Assembly (NCBI GenBank): GCA_024691465.1
Contig: JAILNO010000249.1
Span: 1-35,560, forward strand
DNA length: 35,560 nucleotides
From: Pseudobutyrivibrio sp.
Lineage (GTDB): Bacteria; Bacillota_A; Clostridia; Lachnospirales; Lachnospiraceae
Direction of reading: 5' to 3'
A program made the position numbers and the translations under genes. The notes below the pieces were generated by a model that was not told the origin of the DNA, made no database searches, and saw nothing but the letters and a program-made list of their open reading frames with translations. Each line of letters opens with the position of its first letter. Positions within the stretch are counted from its first letter, which is position 1. Shown one piece after another: positions 1-6,837 of the stretch.

Positions 1-408
1 CTATTGTGTATCTGCAATACAATAATAATCAAAAGTCCCCTTGCTCACAAGCTCTCCAGACTCATCCGTCACATCCACATCGATAATGCAGAACTTACGA
101 GTACGTTTAATAACCCTTCCTCTAGCAGTAATGCGTCCAGACTTAACTCCCTTAAGGAAATAATAATTAGACTGCTGCGTAACATACTGACGACCATCAG
201 CCCTTGCTGTATATGCTGCACAGGTATCCGCCAGTGTAAAATGGGCACCTCCATGGGCCACTCCTATGACATTACATGACTCTGGAACAATATCTATATG
301 TGCTGTTGCTCCAGATAGTTCTATATCATCCATAACTATGTGATTGTATTTAACAAATTCATTGGCATTAAGTGAATCTGCCAGCATCCCCATCAATTCT
401 TTACTCAT
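1..408 (-). CDS. PaaI-family (hotdog fold) thioesterase
   Basis: A 135-residue single-domain protein of the hotdog thioesterase superfamily, PaaI/YdiI type, which hydrolyses acyl-CoA or related thioesters in the cytoplasm; the substrate cannot be told from sequence. The AHGGAHFTLADTCA stretch is the family signature: HGG forms the oxyanion region and the acidic residue on the following helix is the presumed catalytic base. The frame can be opened seven codons earlier at a TTG, but that codon sits inside the GGGGAAAGGA ribosome binding site. The ATG at 406-408 (MSKELMG) is correctly spaced and is preferred. The gene is complete, with its TAG stop at the window edge. It lies downstream of the ABC operon terminator at 458-492, so it is probably transcribed separately. 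Confidence 0.85.
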   Translation of the reverse strand: MSKELMGMLADSLNANEFVKYNHIVMDDIELSGATAHIDIVPESCNVIGVAHGGAHFTLADTCAAYTARADGRQYVTQQSNYYFLKGVKSGRITARGRVIKRTRKFCIIDVDVTDESGELVSKGTFDYYCIADTQ

Positions 409-457
409 AATGAAATATCCTTTCCCCAACTAAGGATATTATAAATGATTTCACACG

Positions 458-492
458 AAAAAACAGCCCACACCATATATGATGTGAGCTGT
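458..492 (-). terminator. Rho-independent terminator of the sugar ABC operon
   Basis: Read on the minus strand, a stem CAGCTCACATC...GGTGTGGGCTG closes on a short AT loop and is followed directly by six T. It begins five bases after the LacI-family stop codon. It therefore ends the SBP-permease-permease-regulator transcript and separates it from the thioesterase gene. Confidence 0.85.
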
Positions 493-496
493 ATAA

Positions 497-1474
497 TTAT
501 GTACTCTCTCTCTCAACTAAAGTTACAGGTAAAAGTGTACGCTTAGGAACCATCTTGCCCTCGGAAGCGGAAATAACCATATCAACCGCCGCCTGTGCCA
601 TCTCTTTAATAGGCTGGTGAATAGTGGTAATAGGTGGATTGGTAATCTGTGAAATCATAACATCATCGAATCCAACTATCTTAATATCCTCAGGCACTCT
701 CTTGCCAAGCTTAGAGCATACCTGCAGCACCTGAGATGCAATGAGATCTGAACTTGCAAATACTCCGTCTATCTCATCATCTAAGCCGAGAGCTCCCTCT
801 AGCATCTCGTGATAGTCTAATGCATTATACTGACCTATGCTCGTAGCCACTATCTTATAGAATACATCATTCTTCTTGCATACATCAGCAAATCCTAGAG
901 TTCTGTCATCAGCAGGCATGGAATTCTCTGAGACACCACTGACATTAAGAAGTCTCTTGCATCCTGAATCAATCAAATGCTGAGCAGCAAGCTCGCCGCC
1001 CTGCCTGTTATCACATTCTACGGCTGCAGTACCATTTTCCACGAAGCGCTCTACGGTAACTAGAGCAATCTTACTATCTGTAAATTCCTTAACTGCTACA
1101 CCAGCAGAGAAAAGAATGATCCCTGCCACTCTATTGCTGGTGCACATATCAAGATATTCCTTTTCTTTGTTGTCCCTGCCTTTAGAATTACAAAGGATAA
1201 TCTTGTATCCCTTTTTGCTAGCTGCATTCTCAATATTACTTATCATCTCAGCAAAATAAGGATGCCTAATATGAGGAACGATAACGCCTATAGTATTAGT
1301 TGTCTTCCTAGATAAAGAACGGGCCACTTCATTAGGTGTATAGTTGAGCTTCTCCATCGCTTCATACACCTTAGCACGTGTCTTATCACTAATATAACCT
1401 CTATTATTTAAAACCCTCGATACGGTTGTGACTGTAAGCCCGCACTCTGCAGCCACATCTTTGAGTGTCGCCAT
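497..1474 (-). CDS. LacI-family transcriptional regulator
   Basis: A 325-residue cytoplasmic repressor of the LacI/GalR family, of usual length. The N-terminal helix-turn-helix spans about residues 1-25 (ATLKDVAAECGLTVTTVSRV), followed by the hinge region with YTPNEVARSL near residue 45-55. The rest is the periplasmic-binding-protein-like effector domain, with GVIVPHIRHPYFAEMI at its start and VGFDDV/TTIHQP motifs in the C-terminal lobe. A strong AAGGAGGG site precedes the ATG. It is the last gene of the ABC operon, 20 bp after the second permease. By position it probably controls this operon through the two CG-centred palindromes at 4720-4735 and 4841-4856. The inducer is unknown, presumably the transported sugar or a derivative. 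Confidence 0.93.
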   Translation of the reverse strand: MATLKDVAAECGLTVTTVSRVLNNRGYISDKTRAKVYEAMEKLNYTPNEVARSLSRKTTNTIGVIVPHIRHPYFAEMISNIENAASKKGYKIILCNSKGRDNKEKEYLDMCTSNRVAGIILFSAGVAVKEFTDSKIALVTVERFVENGTAAVECDNRQGGELAAQHLIDSGCKRLLNVSGVSENSMPADDRTLGFADVCKKNDVFYKIVATSIGQYNALDYHEMLEGALGLDDEIDGVFASSDLIASQVLQVCSKLGKRVPEDIKIVGFDDVMISQITNPPITTIHQPIKEMAQAAVDMVISASEGKMVPKRTLLPVTLVEREST

Positions 1475-1494
1475 AGTCCCTCCTTATAAATACA

Positions 1495-2349
1495 TTATTT
1501 AACAGCGCCAGCTGTAATACCCTCTACTATGTATCTCTGAAGGAATAGATAAAGGATGAGAATAGGAAGCATAGCAAGAAGTAATGCTGCCATAATCAAA
1601 CCAGTATCTGTTGAATATGTTCCATAGAATACCTTAGTCGCAATAGGAATAGTATATAATTCTTTGCGGCCAAGAACAAGAGATGGAAGCAAATAATCAT
1701 TCCAAAATGCCATGGCATCTATAATTGCTACAGTAGCGATTGTTGGTTTCAATATCGGAAATACGATCTGAGAGAAAATCTGCCACTTGTTACATCCATC
1801 GATGGTAGCTGCCTCCTCAAGGGAAATAGGCACATTAGTATGTATGCTGCCATGGAACATGAAGGTCGCCATTGAAAGCGAAAATCCAATATGCATAAGA
1901 ATCAATGTCACTCTGTGATTAAGCACTCCAAAGATTCCACCATATAATGATACCAGAGGAATCATAAGTACCTGGAAAGGAATTACCATTGATGCAATCA
2001 TAAGTACAAACAAAATCTTATTGGCTTTCCAATTGTTTCTAACAATCAGATAAGCAGTCATAGATGAAAGAATGATAGTTCCAATTGTAGAACAAATTGT
2101 AATTATAAGCGAATTACCAAATGACTTAAAAAAGTTCATTTTCTTGACTGCATTAGGGAAATTCTCAAGTGTAAAACCATGCTTGCCGATAAGGGCAAGT
2201 GGATTAGCAGTAATATCTGCCTTCACCTTAAATACATTAATTATTACCATTATGAAAGGGAAAATAAATGCTATAAATAATATCGCAAGTACGATAATCA
2301 TAATGGCATGTTTAATCTTTTTATTACGTGCTGCTTTTGCGTTATCCAT
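1495..2349 (-). CDS. Carbohydrate ABC transporter permease, MalG type
   Basis: A 284-residue inner-membrane permease of the CUT1 family (MalG/AraQ-like). An N-terminal cytoplasmic stub (MDNAKAARNKKIKHAI) precedes the first membrane helix, and about six helices follow. The cytoplasmic EAA loop that docks on the ATPase is clear near residues 185-210: EEAATIDGCNKWQIFSQIVF. The C-terminus (YIVEGITAGAVK) is the one usual for this family. The ATG overlaps the stop of the upstream permease by one base (TAATG), which is typical of coupled translation of the two partner permeases. No ABC ATPase is encoded in the operon. Confidence 0.93.
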   Translation of the reverse strand: MDNAKAARNKKIKHAIMIIVLAILFIAFIFPFIMVIINVFKVKADITANPLALIGKHGFTLENFPNAVKKMNFFKSFGNSLIITICSTIGTIILSSMTAYLIVRNNWKANKILFVLMIASMVIPFQVLMIPLVSLYGGIFGVLNHRVTLILMHIGFSLSMATFMFHGSIHTNVPISLEEAATIDGCNKWQIFSQIVFPILKPTIATVAIIDAMAFWNDYLLPSLVLGRKELYTIPIATKVFYGTYSTDTGLIMAALLLAMLPILILYLFLQRYIVEGITAGAVK

Positions 2350-3227
2350 TATGCCTGCACCTCCCCTTTCTTACCAACGTATACTTGTATTCCACCAATT
2401 ACTGCGCAGATTATAAATAGAATAAGTGCCTCTGCTTGTCCAGTACCATAGTTCTTATTAATGAATGCCTGGTTATATACATGCATAGCTGCAAGTGCTG
2501 AACTACCATATGGATCTCCATTAGTAAGTGATAAGTTAACATCATAAACCATGAAGCATCTGGTAATTGTAAGGAATAGACACTGTACAAAGGATGCTGT
2601 CATAAGTGGAATAGATATATGAATGATAGACTGTGTTCCTGTACAGCCATCAATTTTAGCCGCCTCAATAACATCTTCTGATACACTCATAAATCCAGCA
2701 ACATAAATAAGCATCATGTAACCTGCATACTGCCATACTGATACGATAATAAGAGCTGCGATAGCTCCACTCTCAGTTGCCAGTAACGACTTAGCATGGC
2801 CTGATGAAATATTAGATGCCAGTTCAACAAGCGCCTTATTAAATACAAACTTCCAAACATAACCGAGTACAATACCGCCGATTAAGTTTGGTACAAAGAA
2901 ACCTGCTCTAAAGAAATTCTGTCCTTTAATACCACTAGTAACCATATATGCAATAATAAACGCTACTGCATTAACTAAAATAACTGCAATTGCTGAATAT
3001 ATAAAGGTCCTTCCCAAAGAAGTCCAATATCCACTGTCAGCAAATGCATTAACATAATTCTCAATGCCTACAAAAGGCTTACTGCGAGATATTCCATCCC
3101 AGCTAGTAAATGTTAGATATAAACCATAAATAAAAGGTACTATTACAACACAAGCAAAGATAATTGTAGATATACCTGCAAAAAGCAAATACTGCTTTAT
3201 TTTATAGCTCATGGTATTTGTTTTCAT
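2349..3227 (-). CDS. Carbohydrate ABC transporter permease, MalF type
   Basis: A 292-residue CUT1-family inner-membrane permease, the heterodimer partner of the next gene. The first hydrophobic helix is at about residues 13-37 and is followed by the TSWDGISRSKPFVGIENY stretch usual in UgpA/LacF-like proteins. The ATPase-docking EAA loop is IEAAKIDGCTGTQSIIHISI, near residues 190-210. AAGGGA lies six bases before the ATG. A GC-rich stem-loop at 3249-3273 in the leader separates it from the binding-protein gene, which may allow higher expression of the binding protein than of the permeases. Confidence 0.93.
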   Translation of the reverse strand: MKTNTMSYKIKQYLLFAGISTIIFACVVIVPFIYGLYLTFTSWDGISRSKPFVGIENYVNAFADSGYWTSLGRTFIYSAIAVILVNAVAFIIAYMVTSGIKGQNFFRAGFFVPNLIGGIVLGYVWKFVFNKALVELASNISSGHAKSLLATESGAIAALIIVSVWQYAGYMMLIYVAGFMSVSEDVIEAAKIDGCTGTQSIIHISIPLMTASFVQCLFLTITRCFMVYDVNLSLTNGDPYGSSALAAMHVYNQAFINKNYGTGQAEALILFIICAVIGGIQVYVGKKGEVQA

Positions 3228-3248
3228 AATTGTTCCCTTTCAATAAAC

Positions 3249-3273
3249 GGGACCTACATATTATGCAGGCCCC
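3249..3273 (-). promoter_or_regulatory. Intercistronic stem-loop between binding protein and permease genes
   Basis: On the minus strand GGGGCCTGCAT and ATGTAGGTCCC pair over 11 positions (two G-U) around a 3-nt loop. The following tract (GTTTATTG) is a poor terminator tail. A hairpin here would suit partial termination or protection of the upstream binding-protein mRNA, as known for malE-malF type operons. The role is inferred from position. Confidence 0.6.
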
Positions 3274-3355
3274 ATATGTCTTAATTAGGATGACCAGCCA
3301 CAAATGAAAAAAGCTCGTCAAATTTTACTTTTCAAAACTCAGCTAAACTATAATC

Positions 3356-4648
3356 TTAGTGCTCAATAGGTGTCGCTGTCTTGAAGTAATCAACTACCTC
3401 TGTTGCAACCTCATCTCTTGTGATAGTCTCATCAAGATACTTCTGCATAATCTCCTGACCTACAACTGTCATGTGATCATCTGGAAGATAGTTATAGTTG
3501 CTGATTAAGTTACCAGCATCAGCATATGCCTTAACTGAAAGTGAAAGTGGATCAAGTGCTGATGAATCAATATTGTCAAATGCTGGAACAAGTGCACACT
3601 TCTCTGTTAAGAATGCATTACCCTCAGCGTCTGATACTAACCAGTTAAGGAAATCAAGTGCAGCCTGTCTCTGCTCATCTGATGTAGCATCTGAGCTATC
3701 TACGAAGATGTACTTAGAACCGCCACCAACGAGCTTGGTGTTAGATCCGTCTGTAGTATTCTGAGGAACTGGCATCATACCAAGATTCTCTGTGTAATCA
3801 TACTGGTTGATTACTGACCAATCCCAGTTACCACCAAACATGAATGCAATCTGTCCTTCTGCGAGCATCATAGATGTCGCTTCACGATCAGCATTTGAAG
3901 CTGAGCCCTTAGCATAATTGTATGCTACAAGTGTCTCAAATGTATCCATAAGCTCATTGTACTTCTCGTTGCTAGCTAAATCTTCCTCACCAGCAAGAAG
4001 TGAATTAACATAAGCGTCTGGATCAGCCTGCTCCTCATATACCATTGGGAACCAGTGAGCACCAAGTGACCAGTACTCAGAAAGGATACCAACTGGAGCT
4101 TCCATACCGCCTGCAACAAGCTTATCTAAAAGAGCCTTGAAATCATCAAGTGTTGCAACTGATGCTGGATCGAAAGTCTCTCCTGTGATTGCCTCGATAG
4201 CATCTGCATTGTAAATAATACCCCTAGCTTCTACACAGAATGGGAAGCCTGCAAGCTTATCATTAACTGTGATACCAACTGATGTGTGGCTAGCCCAATC
4301 TTCATTAGAAAGATCATAAGCATAATCATCAGCAAGTGAATAAATATCTTTAGCATCAACCATAGTAAGTGTATATGGATCATTAGATGCATACTTAGTA
4401 GCTACCTGAGAAGCAACTGTTGTATCTGTATCAGCATTGTATACCTCTACGTGTACGCCTGTTGCAGCCTCATACTCTTCAGCCATCTCTTCAAACTGAG
4501 TCTGAATCTCTGTCTTAGAATTAAGAACTGTGATTGATACGCCTGTGCTCTCAGCTGTGCTTCCTGTTGCACTGTCTGAGCCACCACATGCTACAAGTGA
4601 TGCTGACATTGCAGCAACCATTGCAAGTGATAAAAACTTCTTCTTCAT
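3356..4648 (-). CDS. Sugar ABC transporter substrate-binding lipoprotein
   Basis: A 430-residue extracellular solute-binding protein of family 1 (COG1653/UgpB-like). The signal peptide is classical lipoprotein type: MKKKFLSLAMVAAMSASLVAC, with the cleavage/lipidation cysteine at residue 21 followed by a GGSDSATG-type flexible linker. The mature part starts with ITVLNSKTEIQTQFEEMAEEY, the first beta-alpha element of the fold. GGNWDWSVI and LVGGGSKYIFVD match the ligand-cleft and hinge regions of the family. Its substrate is a mono- or oligosaccharide that cannot be named. It is the first gene of the operon, with AAGGAGGG before the ATG and a strong LacI-operated promoter. Confidence 0.93.
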   Translation of the reverse strand: MKKKFLSLAMVAAMSASLVACGGSDSATGSTAESTGVSITVLNSKTEIQTQFEEMAEEYEAATGVHVEVYNADTDTTVASQVATKYASNDPYTLTMVDAKDIYSLADDYAYDLSNEDWASHTSVGITVNDKLAGFPFCVEARGIIYNADAIEAITGETFDPASVATLDDFKALLDKLVAGGMEAPVGILSEYWSLGAHWFPMVYEEQADPDAYVNSLLAGEEDLASNEKYNELMDTFETLVAYNYAKGSASNADREATSMMLAEGQIAFMFGGNWDWSVINQYDYTENLGMMPVPQNTTDGSNTKLVGGGSKYIFVDSSDATSDEQRQAALDFLNWLVSDAEGNAFLTEKCALVPAFDNIDSSALDPLSLSVKAYADAGNLISNYNYLPDDHMTVVGQEIMQKYLDETITRDEVATEVVDYFKTATPIEH

Positions 4649-4696
4649 TACAATTAACCCTCCTTCAATTAGGTTCGTGTGTTGTTTACAATTTGG

Positions 4697-4725
4697 ATAA
4701 TATCATTGCAATATCAGTGTGTCAA
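4697..4725 (-). promoter_or_regulatory. Consensus sigma-A promoter of the ABC operon
   Basis: Minus-strand -35 TTGACA (4720-4725) and -10 TATTAT (4697-4702) are separated by exactly 17 bases, about 50 bp upstream of the binding-protein ATG. The -35 hexamer is one half-site of the operator at 4720-4735, so repressor binding would occlude polymerase. Confidence 0.85.
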
Positions 4726-4735
4726 TCGGTTGACA
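4720..4735. promoter_or_regulatory. LacI-family operator O1
   Basis: TGTCAATCGGTTGACA is a near-perfect 16-bp palindrome with a central CG, the hallmark of LacI/GalR-family operators. Only one symmetric pair is broken. It overlaps the -35 element of the ABC operon promoter. Assignment to the regulator at 497-1474 is by linkage. Confidence 0.8.
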
Positions 4736-4840
4736 TACATTTTAACCTTGATGGAAAGAATTTTGTGAATATAGGTTAATTTTTTGCTATATTTTTTGTG
4801 CAAAAATCATTTAAAGTCGCATTTTTACGATTTAATTGTA

Positions 4841-4856
4841 TGTCAATCGTTTGATA
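4841..4856. promoter_or_regulatory. LacI-family operator O2 (upstream copy)
   Basis: TGTCAATCGTTTGATA matches the O1 operator at 14 of 16 positions and keeps the central CG. It lies 121 bp upstream of O1. That spacing would permit a repressor-bridged DNA loop, as in other LacI-family systems that use two operators; looping here is inferred. Confidence 0.7.
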
Positions 4857-4908
4857 TATTTTCATTGAATTTATTGTCTATACCACATAAATACGATTAT
4901 ATAGGCAC

Positions 4909-4942
4909 AAAAAAGAGCTATACCGCATATGCGATATAGCTC
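4909..4942 (-). terminator. Rho-independent terminator after the DUF6465-like gene
   Basis: Minus-strand GAGCTATATCGCATATGCGGTATAGCTC-type hairpin (nearly symmetric, 12 paired positions) followed by six T. It begins 16 bp after the stop codon at 4959 and prevents read-through into the ABC operon promoter region. Confidence 0.85.
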
Positions 4943-4958
4943 TCAGCTTACATAAAAA

Positions 4959-5405
4959 TTAAAGTTCTACAGAACCAACACGATCCTTGTTTGCTACATA
5001 ATAAATCTTACGCTCCTCCGGCTTAATGTAAATATTAAGCTCCTCAAGAGTCTCTTTCTTATAATCCTTCTTGAACTGTGCCTGAGCCTTCTTGATGCAT
5101 TCTGCTTCTGTGAACTCACGATCCTGGTACTGAACAACGGCTGTTGTAGCCACTGCCTTCTTAGCCTTAGCTGCTGTCTTCTTAACTGCCTTTGTAGCAG
5201 TCTTCTTAGCTGCTGTTGCTTTCTTGGTAGCTGTTGCCTTAGCCTTAGTTGCAGTCTTCTTAGCAACTGTAGCATCCTTCTTTACTTCCTCAACAGCTTT
5301 CTTTGTTGCACTACTTGCATTACTAGCTGCAGCCTTAACTGATGCGGCTGCTGATGCAGCTGATTTCTTAACGTCCTCAACTGTAACTTTAGCATTTGTT
5401 ACCAT
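4959..5405 (-). CDS. Ala/Lys-rich DUF6465-like protein (histone H1-like tail)
   Basis: A 148-residue protein with two parts. Residues 1 to about 90 are low-complexity, almost entirely Lys, Ala, Thr and Val with AAKKTATKA-type repeats, resembling the C-terminal tails of histone H1 and bacterial H1-like proteins and strongly basic. Residues about 91-148 form a compact acidic/aromatic domain (VQYQDREFTEAECIKKAQ... LNIYIKPEERKIYYVANK) ending in GSVEL. I recognise this domain as the DUF6465 family common in Lachnospiraceae; the function is not established. The tail suggests nucleic-acid or polyanion binding, but that is inference. AGGAGGG lies eight bases before the ATG. It is monocistronic, with a terminator at 4909-4942. 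Confidence 0.8.
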   Translation of the reverse strand: MVTNAKVTVEDVKKSAASAAASVKAAASNASSATKKAVEEVKKDATVAKKTATKAKATATKKATAAKKTATKAVKKTAAKAKKAVATTAVVQYQDREFTEAECIKKAQAQFKKDYKKETLEELNIYIKPEERKIYYVANKDRVGSVEL

Positions 5406-5594
5406 TTTTCACCCTCCTATAATGAGCAAACAATTTTAGTAATTTTTATATATGAAATATTATAGTCATTTACTTCTTCAATTGCTAGTGTATTGTGCCA
5501 ATTTTCTACCAATTTAACAATAAACTATATATATTTGACTCTTTTTAGTACAATATGCAATCATTATAGGACAGTTACATGCAGTTCTTTGATA

Positions 5595-6581
5595 TTATAA
5601 AGAATCGTTTAGAGTTTTGAAAAAACTTGCACTGGTTAATTCAGAGGCATCCTCCGGAAAAGCTACGCTCTCCCACAGATCAGTATTCATATCGGAAAAA
5701 TACCTCTCCTCCAAATCATCAACAATATCTTCTAAAACCTGCTTACGTCTATTATCAATAATTACAGCCTTATTCTCTTCAGATAATTCTTCATTATATT
5801 TATCAAGACACTGGAAGAAATAATACCCTCCATCAGCAGCAATAGCCTGCGATACCTCATCTGTATCTAAATTGAAAACAACATCGTCTACTTCAGAAGG
5901 ATATTCTCCTCTACCAAAAGTAACTTGATATGTATCTAATTCAGTATAAGTAGCTGCCAATCTCTCGAAGGTATATCCATAATTAATCATACCCTGTATC
6001 TCGTCTGCCTTAGATTCATCAGATACATAGAGCACGAAGGCCTCCATCACTCTAGCTTCATCCTCGGATACTTCCTCATCAACAGAATTCATTAATTCTT
6101 CGTATACTTTTGAGGCAAGGGCATATCGTAAATACATTTTCTCGATATCCTTTTTCTTAGCTCCTGTAAACGATCGCTCTGCACTATTTAACGAATTATA
6201 GTATTCTTTAGCAGCATCAGCACAGGCACTCTTCTCAGCATCGGTAAGCTCCATCTCCTGCTCGGCGGCATATAGATTAAGGATATATACCCTGGTGAGA
6301 TGTTCCATAGTCAGGTCCTTAATCGATCCAGTCATAGTGTCAGTATCATACTCATCAGACCATAGATTAACTCCATCTACCGAGCCGTATATATTCTTCT
6401 CATTAAGAAGATATACTAAAGCTTCCTTCTTAGAGCACTTCATATCACCGATCTTAAATACTGTATTATATCCACTGGAAGTATCAAAATATACTACCTT
6501 GTCACCTGCCGTGCATCCCACACAGGTAATCATCATGCATATCGTAAATACGAATACTAATACTTTCTTATAAAACTTCAT
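5595..6581 (-). CDS. PrsA/SurA-like peptidyl-prolyl isomerase lipoprotein
   Basis: A 328-residue exported lipoprotein: basic N-terminus, hydrophobic core and an ITCVGC lipobox with the lipidated Cys at residue 23. The middle is alpha-helical and acidic (about residues 85-175), as in SurA/PrsA chaperone lobes. Residues about 180-275 resemble a PPIC rotamase domain: EAFVLYVSDESKADEIQ, then GYTFERLAATYTE, FGRGEYPSEVDDVVFNLDTDEVS and DGGYYFFQCLDKY. The final His of the family's GYHI pattern is Tyr here, so isomerase activity may be weak. It probably helps fold secreted proteins at the outer face of the membrane. It starts one base after the 84-aa gene, at the 3' end of the addBA run, so it is probably co-transcribed with it. 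Confidence 0.75.
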   Translation of the reverse strand: MKFYKKVLVFVFTICMMITCVGCTAGDKVVYFDTSSGYNTVFKIGDMKCSKKEALVYLLNEKNIYGSVDGVNLWSDEYDTDTMTGSIKDLTMEHLTRVYILNLYAAEQEMELTDAEKSACADAAKEYYNSLNSAERSFTGAKKKDIEKMYLRYALASKVYEELMNSVDEEVSEDEARVMEAFVLYVSDESKADEIQGMINYGYTFERLAATYTELDTYQVTFGRGEYPSEVDDVVFNLDTDEVSQAIAADGGYYFFQCLDKYNEELSEENKAVIIDNRRKQVLEDIVDDLEERYFSDMNTDLWESVAFPEDASELTSASFFKTLNDSL

Positions 6582-6582
6582 A

Positions 6583-6837
6583 TTAACCCTCTACAATAAG
6601 ATATCTTCCATCGGAAATTGCAAATACTTCCTCTGATGAAAGTATCTCTTCCTCCGACATGCCTGTAGTATCAAGAGCATCCTCAAGATATGCAAGAACC
6701 TCCTTTTTGTTCTTACAAACTACAGCACATACATCCTCTAAGAACTCAGCAGCTTCCTGACTATCTTCTGCCACCTTCTCAGGGAATAACTGTAATTGTT
6801 TATCAAGAAAAGTCTCGATGATTAATTTGTCGTACAT
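6583..6837 (-). CDS. Small acidic conserved-looking protein next to addA
   Basis: An 84-residue acidic cytoplasmic protein with no signal or membrane segment. It reads as helical, with heptad-like Glu/Leu patterns (EAAEFLEDVCAVV, KEVLAYLEDAL), and ends in a short strand-like VFAISDGRYLIVEG. I do not recognise a named family with confidence. AAAGGAG stands nine bases before the ATG, and the start lies inside the last codons of addA (16-nt overlap). The lipoprotein gene follows after one base. The packing argues that it is a real, translationally coupled gene; whether it acts with AddAB is open. Confidence 0.7.
   Translation of the reverse strand: MYDKLIIETFLDKQLQLFPEKVAEDSQEAAEFLEDVCAVVCKNKKEVLAYLEDALDTTGMSEEEILSSEEVFAISDGRYLIVEG

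Noticed and set aside
4994..5275. 93-codon Arg/Gln/Leu-rich frame on the minus strand
   Set aside because: It is the shifted frame of the Lys/Ala repeats in the DUF6465-like gene; its composition is a by-product of the GCT/AAG/ACT repeats.
4960..5405. Lys/Ala repeats considered as a tandem-repeat or CRISPR-like array
   Set aside because: The repeats are short, in-frame and codon-based, inside a well-formed gene; there is no repeat-spacer structure.
5406..5594. Promoter of the DUF6465-like gene
   Set aside because: A TATAAT is visible on the minus strand, but no acceptable -35 at 16-18 bp spacing could be paired with it, so it was not called.
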